Positions 9,630 through 20,237 of a DNA stretch of 31,421 nt are shown in pieces (the first letter of the stretch is position 1; the number at the start of each line of letters is the position of its first letter). The stretch lies in assembly GCA_019973155.2 (NCBI GenBank), contig BPQB01000159.1:1-31421 (forward strand), read 5' to 3'. A program made the position numbers and the translations under genes. Under the pieces are notes generated by a model, which worked only from the letters and a program-made list of their open reading frames with translations, searched no databases and was not told the DNA's origin. This stretch comes from Phanerochaete sordida. Its lineage: Eukaryota; Basidiomycota; Agaricomycetes; Polyporales; Phanerochaetaceae.

Positions 9630-12600
9630 ATGCCGCACAACGACGACATCATCGACGTCGACGAGCTAGACTCGATCCAGGCAATGTGCAAGATACCCCT
9701 CTCCTTGCTAGACAAACTCCCGCCTCGCGACGCTTCACTGCAGACCCTCCTGTGCTTCAACAGCGCAGGAACGATCGTACAAGATCGAAGCTCAGGTGCT
9801 GAGACATCCTTCATATTCTCGACTCGTCAGCCTACCATCAACAGTAGCGACTTGTTGTCACGTACAATTCCCGCGCAGAGCGTTCTCCTCTTCCTGAACT
9901 CGCTCTTGAGCACTGCTGCGCAACAAGGCCACCAGAGCTTCGTAGATCCTCGCTATGGCCGCCGTCCGACTCCGCTATTCATGATTGATTTCTGGCTCAC
10001 GCAAGCCCGAGCCTTGGAGGCGAAACGAAGCTGGGCGCAGTTGGAGACCTGGCTTATAGAGCTGTCCACCGGGCATCATCATCCCACTGCCTTCGCTGCA
10101 GAGGACGCCCTTGAAACATTCCCTCAGCTCAGTTGGGATGCACGTCTTATGGGCACGTACGGCTCACCTGCGATGGGAATCCATGAACTGCAGCCTCTGC
10201 TGTCCAACGGCATGCTAAAATCCAATGTAATCGACGCCATGATACTCAGTATCCGCCGAGAACTCATACACGTCCCATCCGACACCTGCATCGAGGTCCA
10301 TGAGCTCACTGTCTTCGACGCGCTACACCGGGCCTCCTCCGGCAGCTGGCTCACGTACCACTCATCCCGTGGTTTCTCTGCTGTGCGCATACTTGGTGCA
10401 CGCATTGCTAGCTGCACCGTTGATCGACTCTACCTCCCGCTGAACGTTCGCAGCAACCACTGGGCCGTTTTCGCTATAGAGCCGAAGCTGCGCCGTGTCC
10501 GCTATGGAGACTCGACGGCTAGGCCTCCTGAGCCGGATGACGTCTTCCTCCTACAGTCTTGGCTCGGTCAGCATGATGGAGCCTCCTGGGACTTCAGTCT
10601 GGGCATAGAGATTGCAGAGCAGCCAGTTGACGACGGGTTTTCCTGCGGGATCCTAGTGATCAACGCTATTCGTCATGAGCTGTTTGGCGAGACGCTATGG
10701 ACAAGAAACACACGGGAGCACCTTCGTATTGCGGAGTACATGCGTCTCGTAGACGATCATCTTCTCATTCAGGTGCGAGACCAGTAAATTGACTGCGTGC
10801 AGCGTACTGAACAAGGTGTCGTAGCCGGAAGATTATCCCATCTCAGATCTTGATGAGGAAAGCGTAGTTTCTGAAGACGCACCTGAGCTGCCTGCAGAGT
10901 CTTCGAGTCCTCCGCCAGATGACTACTCGACCAGAGCCTCCTCCCCAGCCGCCTTCCCTAACGAACCCTCAGTACCAGCCATTCCCGACGACTTACCGGA
11001 AGCGCCAGGTTCTCGAGATATATTCCCTGCGGTGTCCGCTGCTACTGTGAGACGGGGGCCTTCAACGTCTAGTCAAGCCATCTCCCGACTTGGAGGGGGA
11101 GTCAAGTCGAAGCCAAGTGCGAAGAAGCTTGCAGGTGTATCAGACGGCCTGATGGCGTTTGGAGGCTACAAAGTGAATACCCAGAAGGAGCGCAGGGCAC
11201 AGATGAAGAAGGATACGGAGGAGGTTCAGAAGAAGAGCCGCCTCATTCGCGTACGGGAAGAGCGGGCTGCGGCGAAGAAGCGCGAGGAGGTTCGTGAGCA
11301 GGACAGGGTGCGGAAGAGTAACCAGCGATTCCGTGAGCGCCGGGAGGGCATCCGCGCAGGCGTTCGAGACGCAGAAGGAAAGATGGTACGATCCCGCAAC
11401 TTGTGCACCCATCGCCATGAGACTAGGCAATGAACTAAGATATTTATGACAGATACATCATACTAAAGAAGTTCAGCTATGTCCAGACACTACCCAGGGC
11501 TCAGGAGCCACCTTGCCTTCCGGCAGTTCTCTCGCTGAGGCGTCTCGGCCCCATCGCGCCGTTCAAGTGAATCTCAAGCGGAAGGCTGCAGCCTCTAAGC
11601 CTCGCAAGAAGCCGTCAGCTGTGGGAGTGCAGACGAAGCAAGCAAGAACGGTCGATTGGTTTACGCCTTTGCTATGGGTTCATATCGCTGCAGCCGCGAA
11701 AGCGGTTGGCCCTGGAATGTCTCCGCGAGAGATAACAAAGCACCTGTTGAGGCAGCACGCCGCGACAGGGCTGTTCGACCGACTTCGTGAGCAGGTTATC
11801 GGTCGCATGATCGACCGAACGAACCCGGCAAAGCCTAAGTGGTCGGACGAAACTCTGGGAAAAGTCCGGGCTGGGCGAGGACCGAAGGGCAATGCTACCA
11901 AAGCTGGGATATTGGTATGATTATTGTTGACTGCTGCCCGATTATACCTCTAATATTTCTCTGCAGACGAAGCACCCCCACGCTTACAATACCATCATTG
12001 CCGAACTACGCTCCCTGCGTCGGGGCGGTGTTCGGATCACCGCTAGCGTAGCTCGCGCTGTTATCGTCGCCACTCTGGAGGAGCTCGCTCCCGAAGTGTT
12101 CTCCACGAAGACTAAGGGTGGAACATTCAAGTGCAGCATCTCTTGGGTCCGACAATTTCTTCGAGTGCACCTTAGGTGGTCGATGCGCAAGGCAACACGC
12201 GCCGCCCAGAAGCTCCCCGTGAACGCGCAAGATCAGTGTCTCGCGTCCTTCTGCCGGATTGCGCTTGCTATCCGCGACTACAAGATACCTGCAGAGCTCT
12301 TAGTCAACATCGATCAGGCGCAAGTCGTGCTGCAGGACACCTGTGGGCGCACCTACGAGACGATTGGAAGCTCACAAGTGAACTGTCTCGGCGTCGGAGA
12401 GAAGCGCGCCTTCACGATTCTGGCAGGCGTGTCTGCCAGCGGCCAGGCCCTTCCGTTCCAGGCTATCTGGAAGGGCAAGACCAAGGCGTCGCTGCCGAGT
12501 CCCAAGTCACCTGGCTACGCCGAATCACAAGCGGTCGGCATTCGCTTCGAGTCGTCAAAGACGGATACCTATTGGTCAACCCACGAGACCATGTGCAGCT

Positions 12601-13584
12601 ACATGACGAACATCCTTGTGCCGTACTTCAGCAGGATGAAGGCAGAGCTCGGCCTTCCGTCTGACCAGGAGTGTATTCTCCTCTTTGATGTCTGGTCTGG
12701 GCATCGAAGTCGGCGTTTCTTGGACTGGATGGAGAAGACATACCCATGGATCATCATCAGCTTCGTCCCTGGCGGCTGTACCGGTATCTGGCAACCTTGC
12801 GACGTCGGTATCCAACGCCTTTTGAAGCTTGCGATCCGCCGCGAGCAACACGAACATGTTGTCACTGAAGTTCGAACTCAGCTGCGAGCGGGAGCCACAC
12901 CTGAAGAGATCCGCATCAACACCGACCTACCGGTGTTGCGCAATCGCAGCGTGATGTGGCTGGTGTCTGCGTACCGAGTTGTTGCTGACGATGCGGTCGT
13001 GAAGAAGGTGCGCGCTCGCAGTTCACGCTGTCGCATTACTACTGTATCACTGACGCTCTCGCGATTAGGCCTGGTCAGGGTGTCGTCTCGATGCCGATCC
13101 GGAACTCAATCTATCCCACGAGTCCCTCACAAGTCGCAAGGCTTTGCAGCTTCTTCAGCGCCATGAGCGAGAAGAGTCAGAGCTTTGGAAGGAGCTCAAG
13201 CCGCGGAAATGCTCGTCTGCGGCTAAAACCAAGCCGGACTCTGAGGTTTCCCCACCCGGCGCAGAAGAGGACGCTTTCCCAGACGAAAGCACGTTTGCTG
13301 ACTATCCGGACCCAACGATCCCGTGGGCCGCGATAAAGCAGCATCTGTGCAGTGATGGGACAGGCGAGCTTCCTGCGCAGTACATTGCACTCGAGGATGG
13401 CACCATTGTCTCACTAGACGATGGCGACGTCCTTGACGAGGACTGGTCAGATGCCAGTGATGTCGGCGAGTATGTCCGCGATGACGATCCACCCACGGAC
13501 CCTGAGCTCGAACCCATTGGTGACGACTCCGCTAGCGAGGATGAGGAACCCATCTTACACGATAAGAAGCCCAGGTTAAAATGA
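9630..13584 (+). CDS. Ulp1-type cysteine protease fused to DDE transposase, 1232 aa
   Basis: Model: exons 9630-10772, 10825-11385, 11477-11914, 11967-13007 and 13069-13584, with four phase-0 GT...AG introns of 52-91 bp. Exon 3 could instead begin at 11453, adding 8 residues. Residues 1-381 carry a C48/Ulp1 protease fold signature: H277 (SNHWAVF), D294 (YGDS), Q331 (EQPVDDGFSCG) and nucleophile C339. These enzymes cleave SUMO-like modifiers. Residues 382-499 are Ser/Pro/acidic, and about 500-560 form a highly charged helix. Exon 3 onwards is the transposase: a putative DNA-binding part, then the catalytic triad D830 (NIDQAQV), D955 (LLFDVWSGHRS) and D993 (WQPCDVGIQR), 37 residues after D955. 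An acidic C-terminal tail follows. No ATG opens exon 2, which argues for one protein. It presumably mobilises this element. Confidence 0.85.
10773..10824 (+). other. Intron joining protease and transposase exons
   Basis: 52 bases, GTGCGA...TCGTAG, with ACTGAAC as a likely branch site. If retained, the protease frame stops four codons later at 10785-10787, giving a free 385-residue protease. If spliced, the frame continues into the transposase part. Confidence 0.75.
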
Positions 13585-13769
13585 TTCGTACACATGGTCA
13601 TCTGTACAACACTTCTTGGTGAATGTTATGCCTCTGTCTGCCCCATAGCGTGCTACGTAAAAATATTGGAAAATACTAGAAATAATACTAAGCGCCCTTA
13701 TCATGTCCCAGTTCACGATGGCGCTGTGACTCTGGACGCCAGTTCACAAACCCCCTCCGTGACCCGTGA

Positions 13770-13796
13770 CGTGAACTGTTGGTAAAAACGGTACAG
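13770..13796 (-). repeat. Right terminal inverted repeat
   Basis: 27 bases ending CGGTACAG, an exact reverse complement of 9282-9308 and immediately followed by TA. Confidence 0.95.
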
Positions 13797-13798
13797 TA

Positions 13799-15584
13799 TC
13801 ACTTGGACCAACAAGCCAAACCATCCTCATCTATTTATCCAGCGGCCCCGGGAGGCCATTTGCATCCGATGCGCTGCAGATAAGCGTCACGAGCTGTACG
13901 CTCGCAGCGATTACCTGATCTATTGAGATACTGTAGCTGCTAGCACTTGCCACTCGCTGACAGCGGCGCTGGGCCACTGGCCGCCGCCACCGACTAGGGC
14001 ACTTGCTGCCATTCCTCGCCCTCGCCCCCATGTTATAATTGCATCCATAAGGAAGAGCTTGAGTGTGAAAGCTCGGATGCGCCCGTGGCTAGTATGCGGG
14101 CGTCATCATGATCTAGAGGCGCGTCAATAATAATCATCTACGACCCGGAAGAGTCTCAGAGGCTAGAAGGAGCTCACGTTGTACGATACGAGTAGACTCT
14201 GCATACGCTGGAGGTACGCACGGCGATCAAATTGAACCCAGGGAACGGCGGGCGTCGTGGCGGACTGCGGAACGCCTTCGTCCGCTTGGTTTTCGGAGCC
14301 ATCCAAGGCCAACGGGGCTCAGCGTGGCGTCGTCCGTCGCTTATCCGCAGATGGAGGCATCTTTAGCAGGGGAAGAGTAGAGCTCGTCTTTCCGAGGCAA
14401 GAGAGAGGGGCGGGCGCTAGAGGCGTATCAAAAGACGACCACCCCATCATGGCGACGGACGATCGAGACGCGCTCCAGCGATGCTGGGGAGCGAGATTGA
14501 GCTATTCAGCGGAGCCTGCTGAACTCCGAGGAGAGGGGGGGGGGACGAGGCCAAAGGTGCGCCAAGCGCCTCCTACGAGCTGTGCGACGAGCTTTGCGGC
14601 GGAAACTGTCCTAGGCGATATCTTCTGGCGTGCCGGAAGTGACATGGCCGTCGGACGGCGTGCCCCGAGCGAGAGTGCATGCCGGGTGTCTTTGCGAGCG
14701 CAGTGCCGCCGAGCCGCCGCTCGACTTCTTCGCATTTGGGCACTACGTACCTCAGGGTCGAGTCCCTAGACGTGGAGCCATCATCGTCCTTTGACCGTGG
14801 GATGGTCAAGAACAGACCACCGGCATCCGTTCAGAGACGCGGTGCGGAGAGGCTCTAATCGCTGCTCCGTGTTGGGGCGCTGGCATGGTCGCGGGCGAAG
14901 GATGGGTGATAGCTTCCGGATCGAGCGCATGATCCCGGTGCAGGTCTCCACTTGGGCAATTTCTTGTCGATCGGCAGCACTACCGGGGTGAGGCGGTAAG
15001 GCGACCATACGAAAGGCGTAGTCACAGACCGTCTTCGCGAATATGGAGAGGAACAGAACGCATGCCTGCCGTTCGCATATGTTGCATACGAACAGTCACA
15101 GGGGGACAGCGCGCGGCCACTTGAGCCTTGGTGAGGAACGTAGTTGCTGGGTAGGATGGAGAAGAAGAAGCTTGTATGACTCTGCAAATGCCGGGATATA
15201 AGAACACGGGATGGGGGATTTACTTGTTGACACCCGACTCACCTTGCTATCACCTGGCTTACGTCAATCGCGACACTGTTTCGGGATGCGCCTGACTAGC
15301 TATGGCAGTCGAGGGAAGGTTTGAAGGTTTGAGAGTGGACCAAACCCTCCGAGCCTTGAGTGCCCGATTTCGGCACCGGACGTCAAGCATCATGATCCCG
15401 CTGCGCTAGGAGGCTGAGCGCAGTAAAGGCAGAGGTTGAATCGAAGACTGGCTGAGGTTTTAATGACTATCTGCAATTTCGATTATTAATATGAGCCGCG
15501 TGCGCGCATTACGGAAGAACATGGAGCGCACATAGAGGCTTTCGGAGGTTGCGTTCTGCGGGGGGCGCAGCAATTTCGGTGTGC
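13799..15584. other. Right flank of transposon: no gene supported
   Basis: This long stretch has GC-rich open frames on both strands (for example plus 14257-14769, 170 codons from GTG). None has an ATG, splice signals, domain or consistent codon preference that I could trust. A short minus-strand gene around 14600-15200 cannot be excluded. Confidence 0.35.
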
Positions 15585-15703
15585 CTAGCGCTGCACGAAT
15601 TCTGTGAGAGACGATGCACTCGTCTGCAATGTACAGAAGGAGCTGCGCAGATATATCAGCAGACCAAACGTCGACAAGGGGTGTGTCAGAAAATCTGAAA
15701 TCA

Positions 15704-15773
15704 CCTCGCGAGGCAATTGCCGCGAGATAGCCTCCGGATCAGCCTCGTGAGGCTCCCCCGAGCCTCCCGAGGC
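15704..15773. repeat. Cluster of GAGGC palindromes, left
   Basis: It contains CCTCGCGAGG (15704-15713), GCCTCGTGAGGC (15742-15753) and near-palindromic GCCTCCCGAGGC (15762-15773), directly after TCAGAAAATCTGA. A related cluster lies at 17299-17400. Together they could be the ends of an older element around the region, but terminal repeats and a target duplication are not convincing. Confidence 0.5.
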
Positions 15774-15840
15774 ATCTTGACGCCAGGGTACTTCCTCTTG
15801 GGGTAGTTCGCGATAAGAATGCGTCCGAGGCCCCAGCAGT

Positions 15841-16337
15841 CTATCTAAGTCTTCCCAAACTCGGCTGGGCGCCAGAGCCCATGTTGACTTTCGACCTCCA
15901 CCATCTCCCGTGCCCAACCTCGCCCTCGACGGCTTTGCCTTCGACAACGCCCGCTGCAACGACCTCGACCTCGACATCTCCTCACTCACCAACCCCAACC
16001 TCTGCGCCTGCGCTTGTGCCTCCCTGAAAGCGCTTTGTGCGCAGCCTGGTGAGTGTGCACGCTGCCGCGCCGTCTGCTCTCCCGCGCTGTCTGCCTGGGT
16101 GCGTGGGAGCAGCGCATGACGACCGTACATCGTCATGCGCTGCTCCGCGCATACAGCGGGCTCTTCATTCGGCCTACGGCGTGTTGAGTGCTCGGAAGTA
16201 ATACATGGACCGCTGACCGCTGTCCTTGTCGACAAGGTGCGTCGAGTTTTCCTATCTACGCGCACACGAGACTGACATCCTAGTAGACGTGCAAGCTCCA
16301 CAACCCCTCCCCTGTGTGTCCGTTTCGCTACGGCTGA
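15841..16337 (+). pseudogene. Coding-like exons of an unidentified gene, probably incomplete
   Basis: Bases about 15841-16055 read in one plus-strand frame with a marked preference for C-ending codons: NLALDGFAFDNARCNDLDLD, then SSLTNPNLCACACASLKA. They run into a consensus donor (GTGAGT at about 16049). A later frame from ATG 16134 to 16236 splices through a 50-bp intron (16237-16286, GTGCGT...CTAGTAG) to a short exon coding TCKLHNPSPVCPFRYG and a stop at 16335-16337. I could not connect the pieces into one intact gene or find a secure start. Cys-rich ends suggest a secreted protein, but this is weak. The TA-flanked element starts 134 bases downstream. Confidence 0.3.
16106..16146. repeat. 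17-bp perfect hairpin
   Basis: The arms 16106-16122 and 16130-16146 are exact reverse complements (GGAGCAGCGCATGACGA) around a 7-base loop, CCGTACA. It lies inside the broken gene at 15841-16337. Role unknown. Confidence 0.9.
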
Positions 16338-16468
16338 ACCCCGCCGCCAGTCCCTCTCATGGTAAGTCCATCTAGCTCTCTATATCAAGCTCCTCAGGCT
16401 TACTTATCGACATAGATCTCACTACCTTGTATCACCCATGACCCCCAGCCTCTCCGCCATCTGTGCCA

Positions 16469-17131
16469 TACTATCACGTCCCCCTGGTTTATAAAAGCTC
16501 CCTGGTTTATAAAACGCGATCTGTGCCTCAACGCTTCGCCTGGGGGACGCCGGAATATTTGTTATGTCGGCAGCGGACTGTATCTACAGAGCTGTTAGCT
16601 TGAACTTCGGAAATGCGGAGGGAAGCAGCCTAGGTATTTAGAATACTGCTCCTCGAGGTCAGTGTCACCTCAAATTTACGCATCAAAAGGCCAGCCACGC
16701 CAGATCCTCTGGTCAAAGAGCTTCGGGGATGGCCTTGAGGCTTGACAGGACTCATACATACCCAGGAAAAATACGAAATACCTCTCGATGTCAGTTGTCT
16801 CTTCAGAAAGCTCACTTCGCACCATCAGGTGCGACGAGGACCCGAAGACGCCGGCTCATGGGCCAATCAGCGTCGCCAGATCCGTACCAAAAAGAGGAAT
16901 AACGAGATAAAACTGCACGTTCAGATTTATAAACCAGGGAGCCCGACCTACTCTCCGCGCTGGAACGTCTCTACAGCTCACTCACACCGCCTTTAAATCG
17001 TAGCAAAAATGGTACATATAGCCAGGGTCACCCTGAACAGGATTGCCCAAGAGCGCCCGCAGTAAACCCGAGCGGGCAGTCACAACAGGCCGTGTCACCA
17101 GAGTTTTATAAACCAGGGGGACGTGATAGTA
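16469..17131. mobile_element. Non-autonomous TA-flanked TIR element (MITE-like, 659 bp)
   Basis: The element is 16471-17129, flanked by TA on both sides. The terminal inverted repeats match 26/26: 16471-16496 begins CTATCACGTCCCCCTGGTTT and pairs with 17104-17129. The motif CCTGGTTTATAAAA is repeated directly at 16501-16514, and its inverse occurs at 16926-16939. No transposase or other credible ORF is present. TA flanks point to the Tc1/mariner superfamily, but the ends differ from those of the element at 9282, so a different autonomous partner must have moved it. Confidence 0.9.
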
Positions 17132-17298
17132 TACTTACCAGGCCACGAGAGGATCGCCTGTGCCCCTATGTATTATAATAACGATAATTCTGATTTAATA
17201 ATGAAGCTAATGCCCAAGTAAGACCAAAGTAAGCCAACAAAGTAATAGAAAGTAAGCAAGTAAGTAGGAGCATTAATGATGATTGTTACCGGGGCAAT

Positions 17299-17400
17299 GC
17301 CTCATGAGGCGCCTAGGGAGAGCCCCGCGAGGCCTCGCGAGGCCAGACTCTCCTATCCTGATGCGGGGGGAGCCTCAAGACCATCTTGAGGCCTCATGGC
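17299..17400. repeat. Cluster of GAGGC palindromes, right
   Basis: It holds GCCTCATGAGGC (17299-17310) and GGCCTCGCGAGGCC (17331-17344), then CCTCAAG...CTTGAGG and a second partial copy of CCTCATG-GCGCCTA near 17391. It is followed by TTTTTTCTGACA, which inverts the TGTCAGAAAA at about 15684. See the left cluster. Confidence 0.5.
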
Positions 17401-18066
17401 GCCTAATGATATCAAAACCTTTTTTCTGACAATTGTGCACGCACGTCGTGCCTTTGGACTCAATATCCACGTACGTTCTGGGCCCATACTCGCGACCGCA
17501 TCTTGTATCGTCTTGTGCGTGCTCTGATCGCCCTGCGTTCTTCATACGCGCACGTGTGTCCTGACGTCGCGCCGCCTACATTCCTCGCATTCCTTGCGGT
17601 CTGTACAGGCGTGCCTAAGCGTCTCTCAGTCTTTCAGCGTGGTGAATGTGAGAGGCCAGCAATGCCAAGGCGTACCGTTTATTCGACCAGACGTAGTGCC
17701 TGCGATCAATATCGATCTGCCCTGCTGCGTGATCTGCCTCTGTTTTATGGGCCCGTGACGTTCACGACCGTACTCGCTCAACGATTTTCGCCCAGGAAAT
17801 GAGATTGTAGGTGGTAGCTTAATGGCAGAACAGACTCAGACTGCGTCTTGAATGTGCCAAACATAGAACGTACCTCATTGTTGCCGGACATCGTGTGCTT
17901 TTCGATTGACTATTTGTGCTTCAGTTCCCTGTGCAGCAAAGCAAGTCAATCGCACACGCAGAGGAGATACGTTGTGAGAAAAATGTTATTGGAAGAGAAG
18001 TTACAGATAAAGGAATCATATGGATGCGGTCGAAATAGCGATGAAGAGTCACCGACGTACACCCGG
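17401..18066. other. No gene recognised
   Basis: The longest frame (plus 17503-17802, 99 codons) has no domain and average composition. The last part is probably the 3' flank of the minus-strand gene at 18067-18635. Confidence 0.35.
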
Positions 18067-18635
18067 TTAGACATTAGATCCCTGCCCCCCGTCATCCGCT
18101 TCGCCGATCTCTTGTTGTCTGGTGCTCATGCCGACTGTCGTCGGAGAGTAGTCCCTCTTCCTCTCCTTGACCTTCTGCTTCACCGCCTCCTTCTGGACAG
18201 CTATCTTTGCTGCTACTATGCCGGCTTTCTTGGCCTTGTCCTTCAACTGTCGCCGTTTGCGACTGCTAAGCGTGTTGTGTTTTTTCTTGGTAACCTTTTC
18301 AAGGCCAGTCTGGGGTGTAAGCGCGAGGGCGTCGCCAGTGGTAGCCAGGTGGCTGAGGAAGGAAGCGACAACATCGAACCCAGATTCTCCGACAGTCTGT
18401 CCAGATGCAGCGTCGACTTCAACAGGCGGCCTGAGAGCTTGAGCATCGTCTAGACAAGTCCCGGAGATATACCGAAAGCCGCAGAGTTCTTCGAGAGACT
18501 GCCTAGAGTCTTCAGCGGTGCTGTACAAGGGGTGGCCAACCATCGTAGAGGACGAAAGTATCGGGTAGGCGAAGCTGATATTAGTTGATTGAGCATCATA
18601 TGGAATTACACACGTCCTGGCCAGACTCACGCCAT
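18067..18635 (-). CDS. Hypothetical Lys-rich protein, 170 aa
   Basis: Two exons: 18635-18631 (ATG GC) and 18574-18067. They are joined across a 56-bp phase-2 intron with a consensus donor (GTGAGT) and a CTAAT branch site 7 bases before CAG. The ATG has G at -3. The N-terminal half (MAFAYPILSSSTMVGHPLY...) is ordinary. Residues about 105-150 are strongly basic and helical (SSRKRRQLKDKAKKAG, KEAVKQKVKERKRDY), with a nuclear-localisation look and coiled-coil potential. No family was recognised. Nuclear or nucleic-acid-binding is only an inference from charge. It is isolated, between the TA-flanked element and the decayed region. Confidence 0.6.
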
Positions 18636-18837
18636 GTCTGCAAAGTACAGGGAGCGGGTTTTGCGGTGGGTGTATGCGTGAGCGTGTGGTGGTTGCGGTC
18701 GAACCTGACGGCGGCTAATAGTGCCAAGATTGCGATGATTAGATAATACGCTCGCGAGAGATTGCACTCGTGCTTCCTACTTTTCTGACTCTGCTAGACG
18801 TCAACGCGTCACAGTCATACACACATCCTACACTCAG

Positions 18838-19482
18838 ATGAGCATAGTGAGCCCTGCTATGTACCATTCTGGTCACATTCCCACGACGCAGTGCAGACCT
18901 CTGCCGGGCGTGAAGAACACATTCACTGCCCCCCGCTTTCAATCCTCCAGGCTAGATTCCGGAGACAGCATGCATATGGGCGCGGGCGATGGAGCTGAGA
19001 ATGCGTTGGCCGTATTGCGGTACATGGTCATCGACGTGCGCGTACGGGAGATGACGGGCTACCTATGGTGTCTCGTCGAAGGGCGCATGGTGAAGGTGAT
19101 CAAGTCCGCGATGGAGTGGAGGGACAAACCAGTGTGTCGCGTACGTCGCTGGTGAGGAGCATTTAAGTGAAGCTCGCAGAACGTGCGTGAAGAGGTCATC
19201 GACGCCGTCGTTGCTCGCGGATAAGAGCACGAAGACACTGCTCGTCACCTCTCCGGCGGTAAGGACCACCTTGAGGTACGTCTTTGAGCTGCTATCAAAC
19301 ACGAAGCCTCTAATTTACTGCCCCAGGCTATAATCTTCTCGCTATACGACCTCTCTATGCGACTCAAGCTGGCGTAGCAGCTGGTGGGCGATGCCGCCAG
19401 GCGCGCGTCGCACGGCTGGACGAAGGCAGACACGGCCGAAATGAACCAGCTCGGCAGCCTTCTATGCGAGAGCCAGTGGTGA
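18838..19482 (+). pseudogene. Decayed multi-exon gene fragment 1
   Basis: The frame reads ALAVLRYMVIDVRVREMTGY, then SAMEWRDKPVCR to 19140. It continues across a 39-bp GTACGT...CAG intron (19141-19179) into NVREEVIDAVVARG, meets TAA at 19222-19224, and resumes EHEDTARHLSGGKDHLE to 19275. A second intron follows (19276-19326, GTACGT...CCCCAG), then AIIFSLYDLSMRLKLA, TAG at 19375-19377, and ADTAEMNQLGSLLCESQW to 19479. Splice sites and codon preference survive while stops have accumulated, as expected of a pseudogene. The parent family was not recognised. Confidence 0.5.
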
Positions 19483-19767
19483 GCGGGGCGCAGATAGGTG
19501 CGTGCTCCCTGGCCCCCAGAGTCGGCGCCACTGAGCATGCTCGCAGTGGCGAAGTTTCACACGCTGCAGCTGCCGATGAAGTCCAGTCGCACACACCTTC
19601 TCCCAGGGCACGACGATCGCTGCACCTACGCTTGTGACACTACGATACGACCAAATACGCCTCAATCTGCGGCGCTTCTGCAGCAGCAGCTCGTCACGAC
19701 GCTGGCAGACCAACTGACCTTCGGTCATTGGATGTGGATGTGGTGCGTCTGTGTTTACAGCGTCTGA

Positions 19768-20041
19768 AGCGGCCGTGCTGACGCGTACGAAAGCCCCGGC
19801 CGCTTCCTCACCACAAACGAGCTCAAAGCAGTCGCGAGGCATGCTCTCGTGAACTGCACCCTCGAGGTGAGGCACAAGGGCGCGCATCCGAAGAACATAT
19901 TCAGAGACTTGGTGATCTATCTGGATGTGTACGCGTATGTGATGCTCACGAAGAGCGCAATCGGTGAGCCCCATTACGCGACCGATTATGCCATCGCTTA
20001 CAGGATCACTAGACTTGCGTGTTCGCATTGAGAAATATTGA
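19768..20041 (+). pseudogene. Decayed gene fragment 2, C-terminal-like exons
   Basis: After an in-frame TGA at 19765-19767 the frame runs GRFLTTNELKAVARHALVNC, then KGAHPKNIFRDLVIYLDVYA and VMLTKSAI to 19963. A 40-bp intron (19964-20003, GTGAGC...TTACAG) leads to GSLDLRVRIEKY and a stop at 20039-20041. It may belong to the same former gene as the fragment at 18838. No family was recognised. Confidence 0.4.
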
Positions 20042-20237
20042 ATTTGACTGGAAGTGGGCACCATCTATATACTCACCGCGAACGCGATGTGTGTCGATCA
20101 GAATGAAGGGGCAGCAAAAGCCTCAACGTCGAGTTCCAAGAGCCTGAATACGAGCTGCAATCGAGGTTAAGCACATGTTCGTGCCACAGATGGCAAAGAA
20201 GTGAAATCGTCGTCACGCGACGCGCAAGACCGGGGTT

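Larger units (their letters stand above)
9280..13798 (+). mobile_element. Complete TA-flanked DNA transposon (Tc1/mariner-pogo-like) with Ulp1 protease fusion
   Basis: The element proper is 9282-13796 (4515 bp). It is flanked by TA at 9280-9281 and 13797-13798, the target duplication expected of the Tc1/mariner superfamily. The terminal inverted repeats (9282-9308 and 13770-13796) match 27 of 27 bases and begin CTGTACCGTTTTTACC. Inside them lie repeated GTTCAC motifs and two copies of GTGACCCGTGAC (9313-9324, 13759-13770). A single multi-exon gene fills the interior, with no frame-breaking lesion seen. Identical ends and an open gene suggest recent, possibly still autonomous, activity. Confidence 0.93.

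Noticed and set aside
14257..14769. Plus-strand ORF of 170 codons
   Set aside because: It starts at GTG rather than ATG, with no domain, no splice context and codon use not different from the other frames; long frames occur by chance in GC-rich DNA.
15585..16301. Minus-strand ORF of 238 codons
   Set aside because: It lies opposite a plus-strand frame with clear C-ending codon preference and splice signals, and its lower part runs through the GAGGC palindromes. Most likely a shadow.
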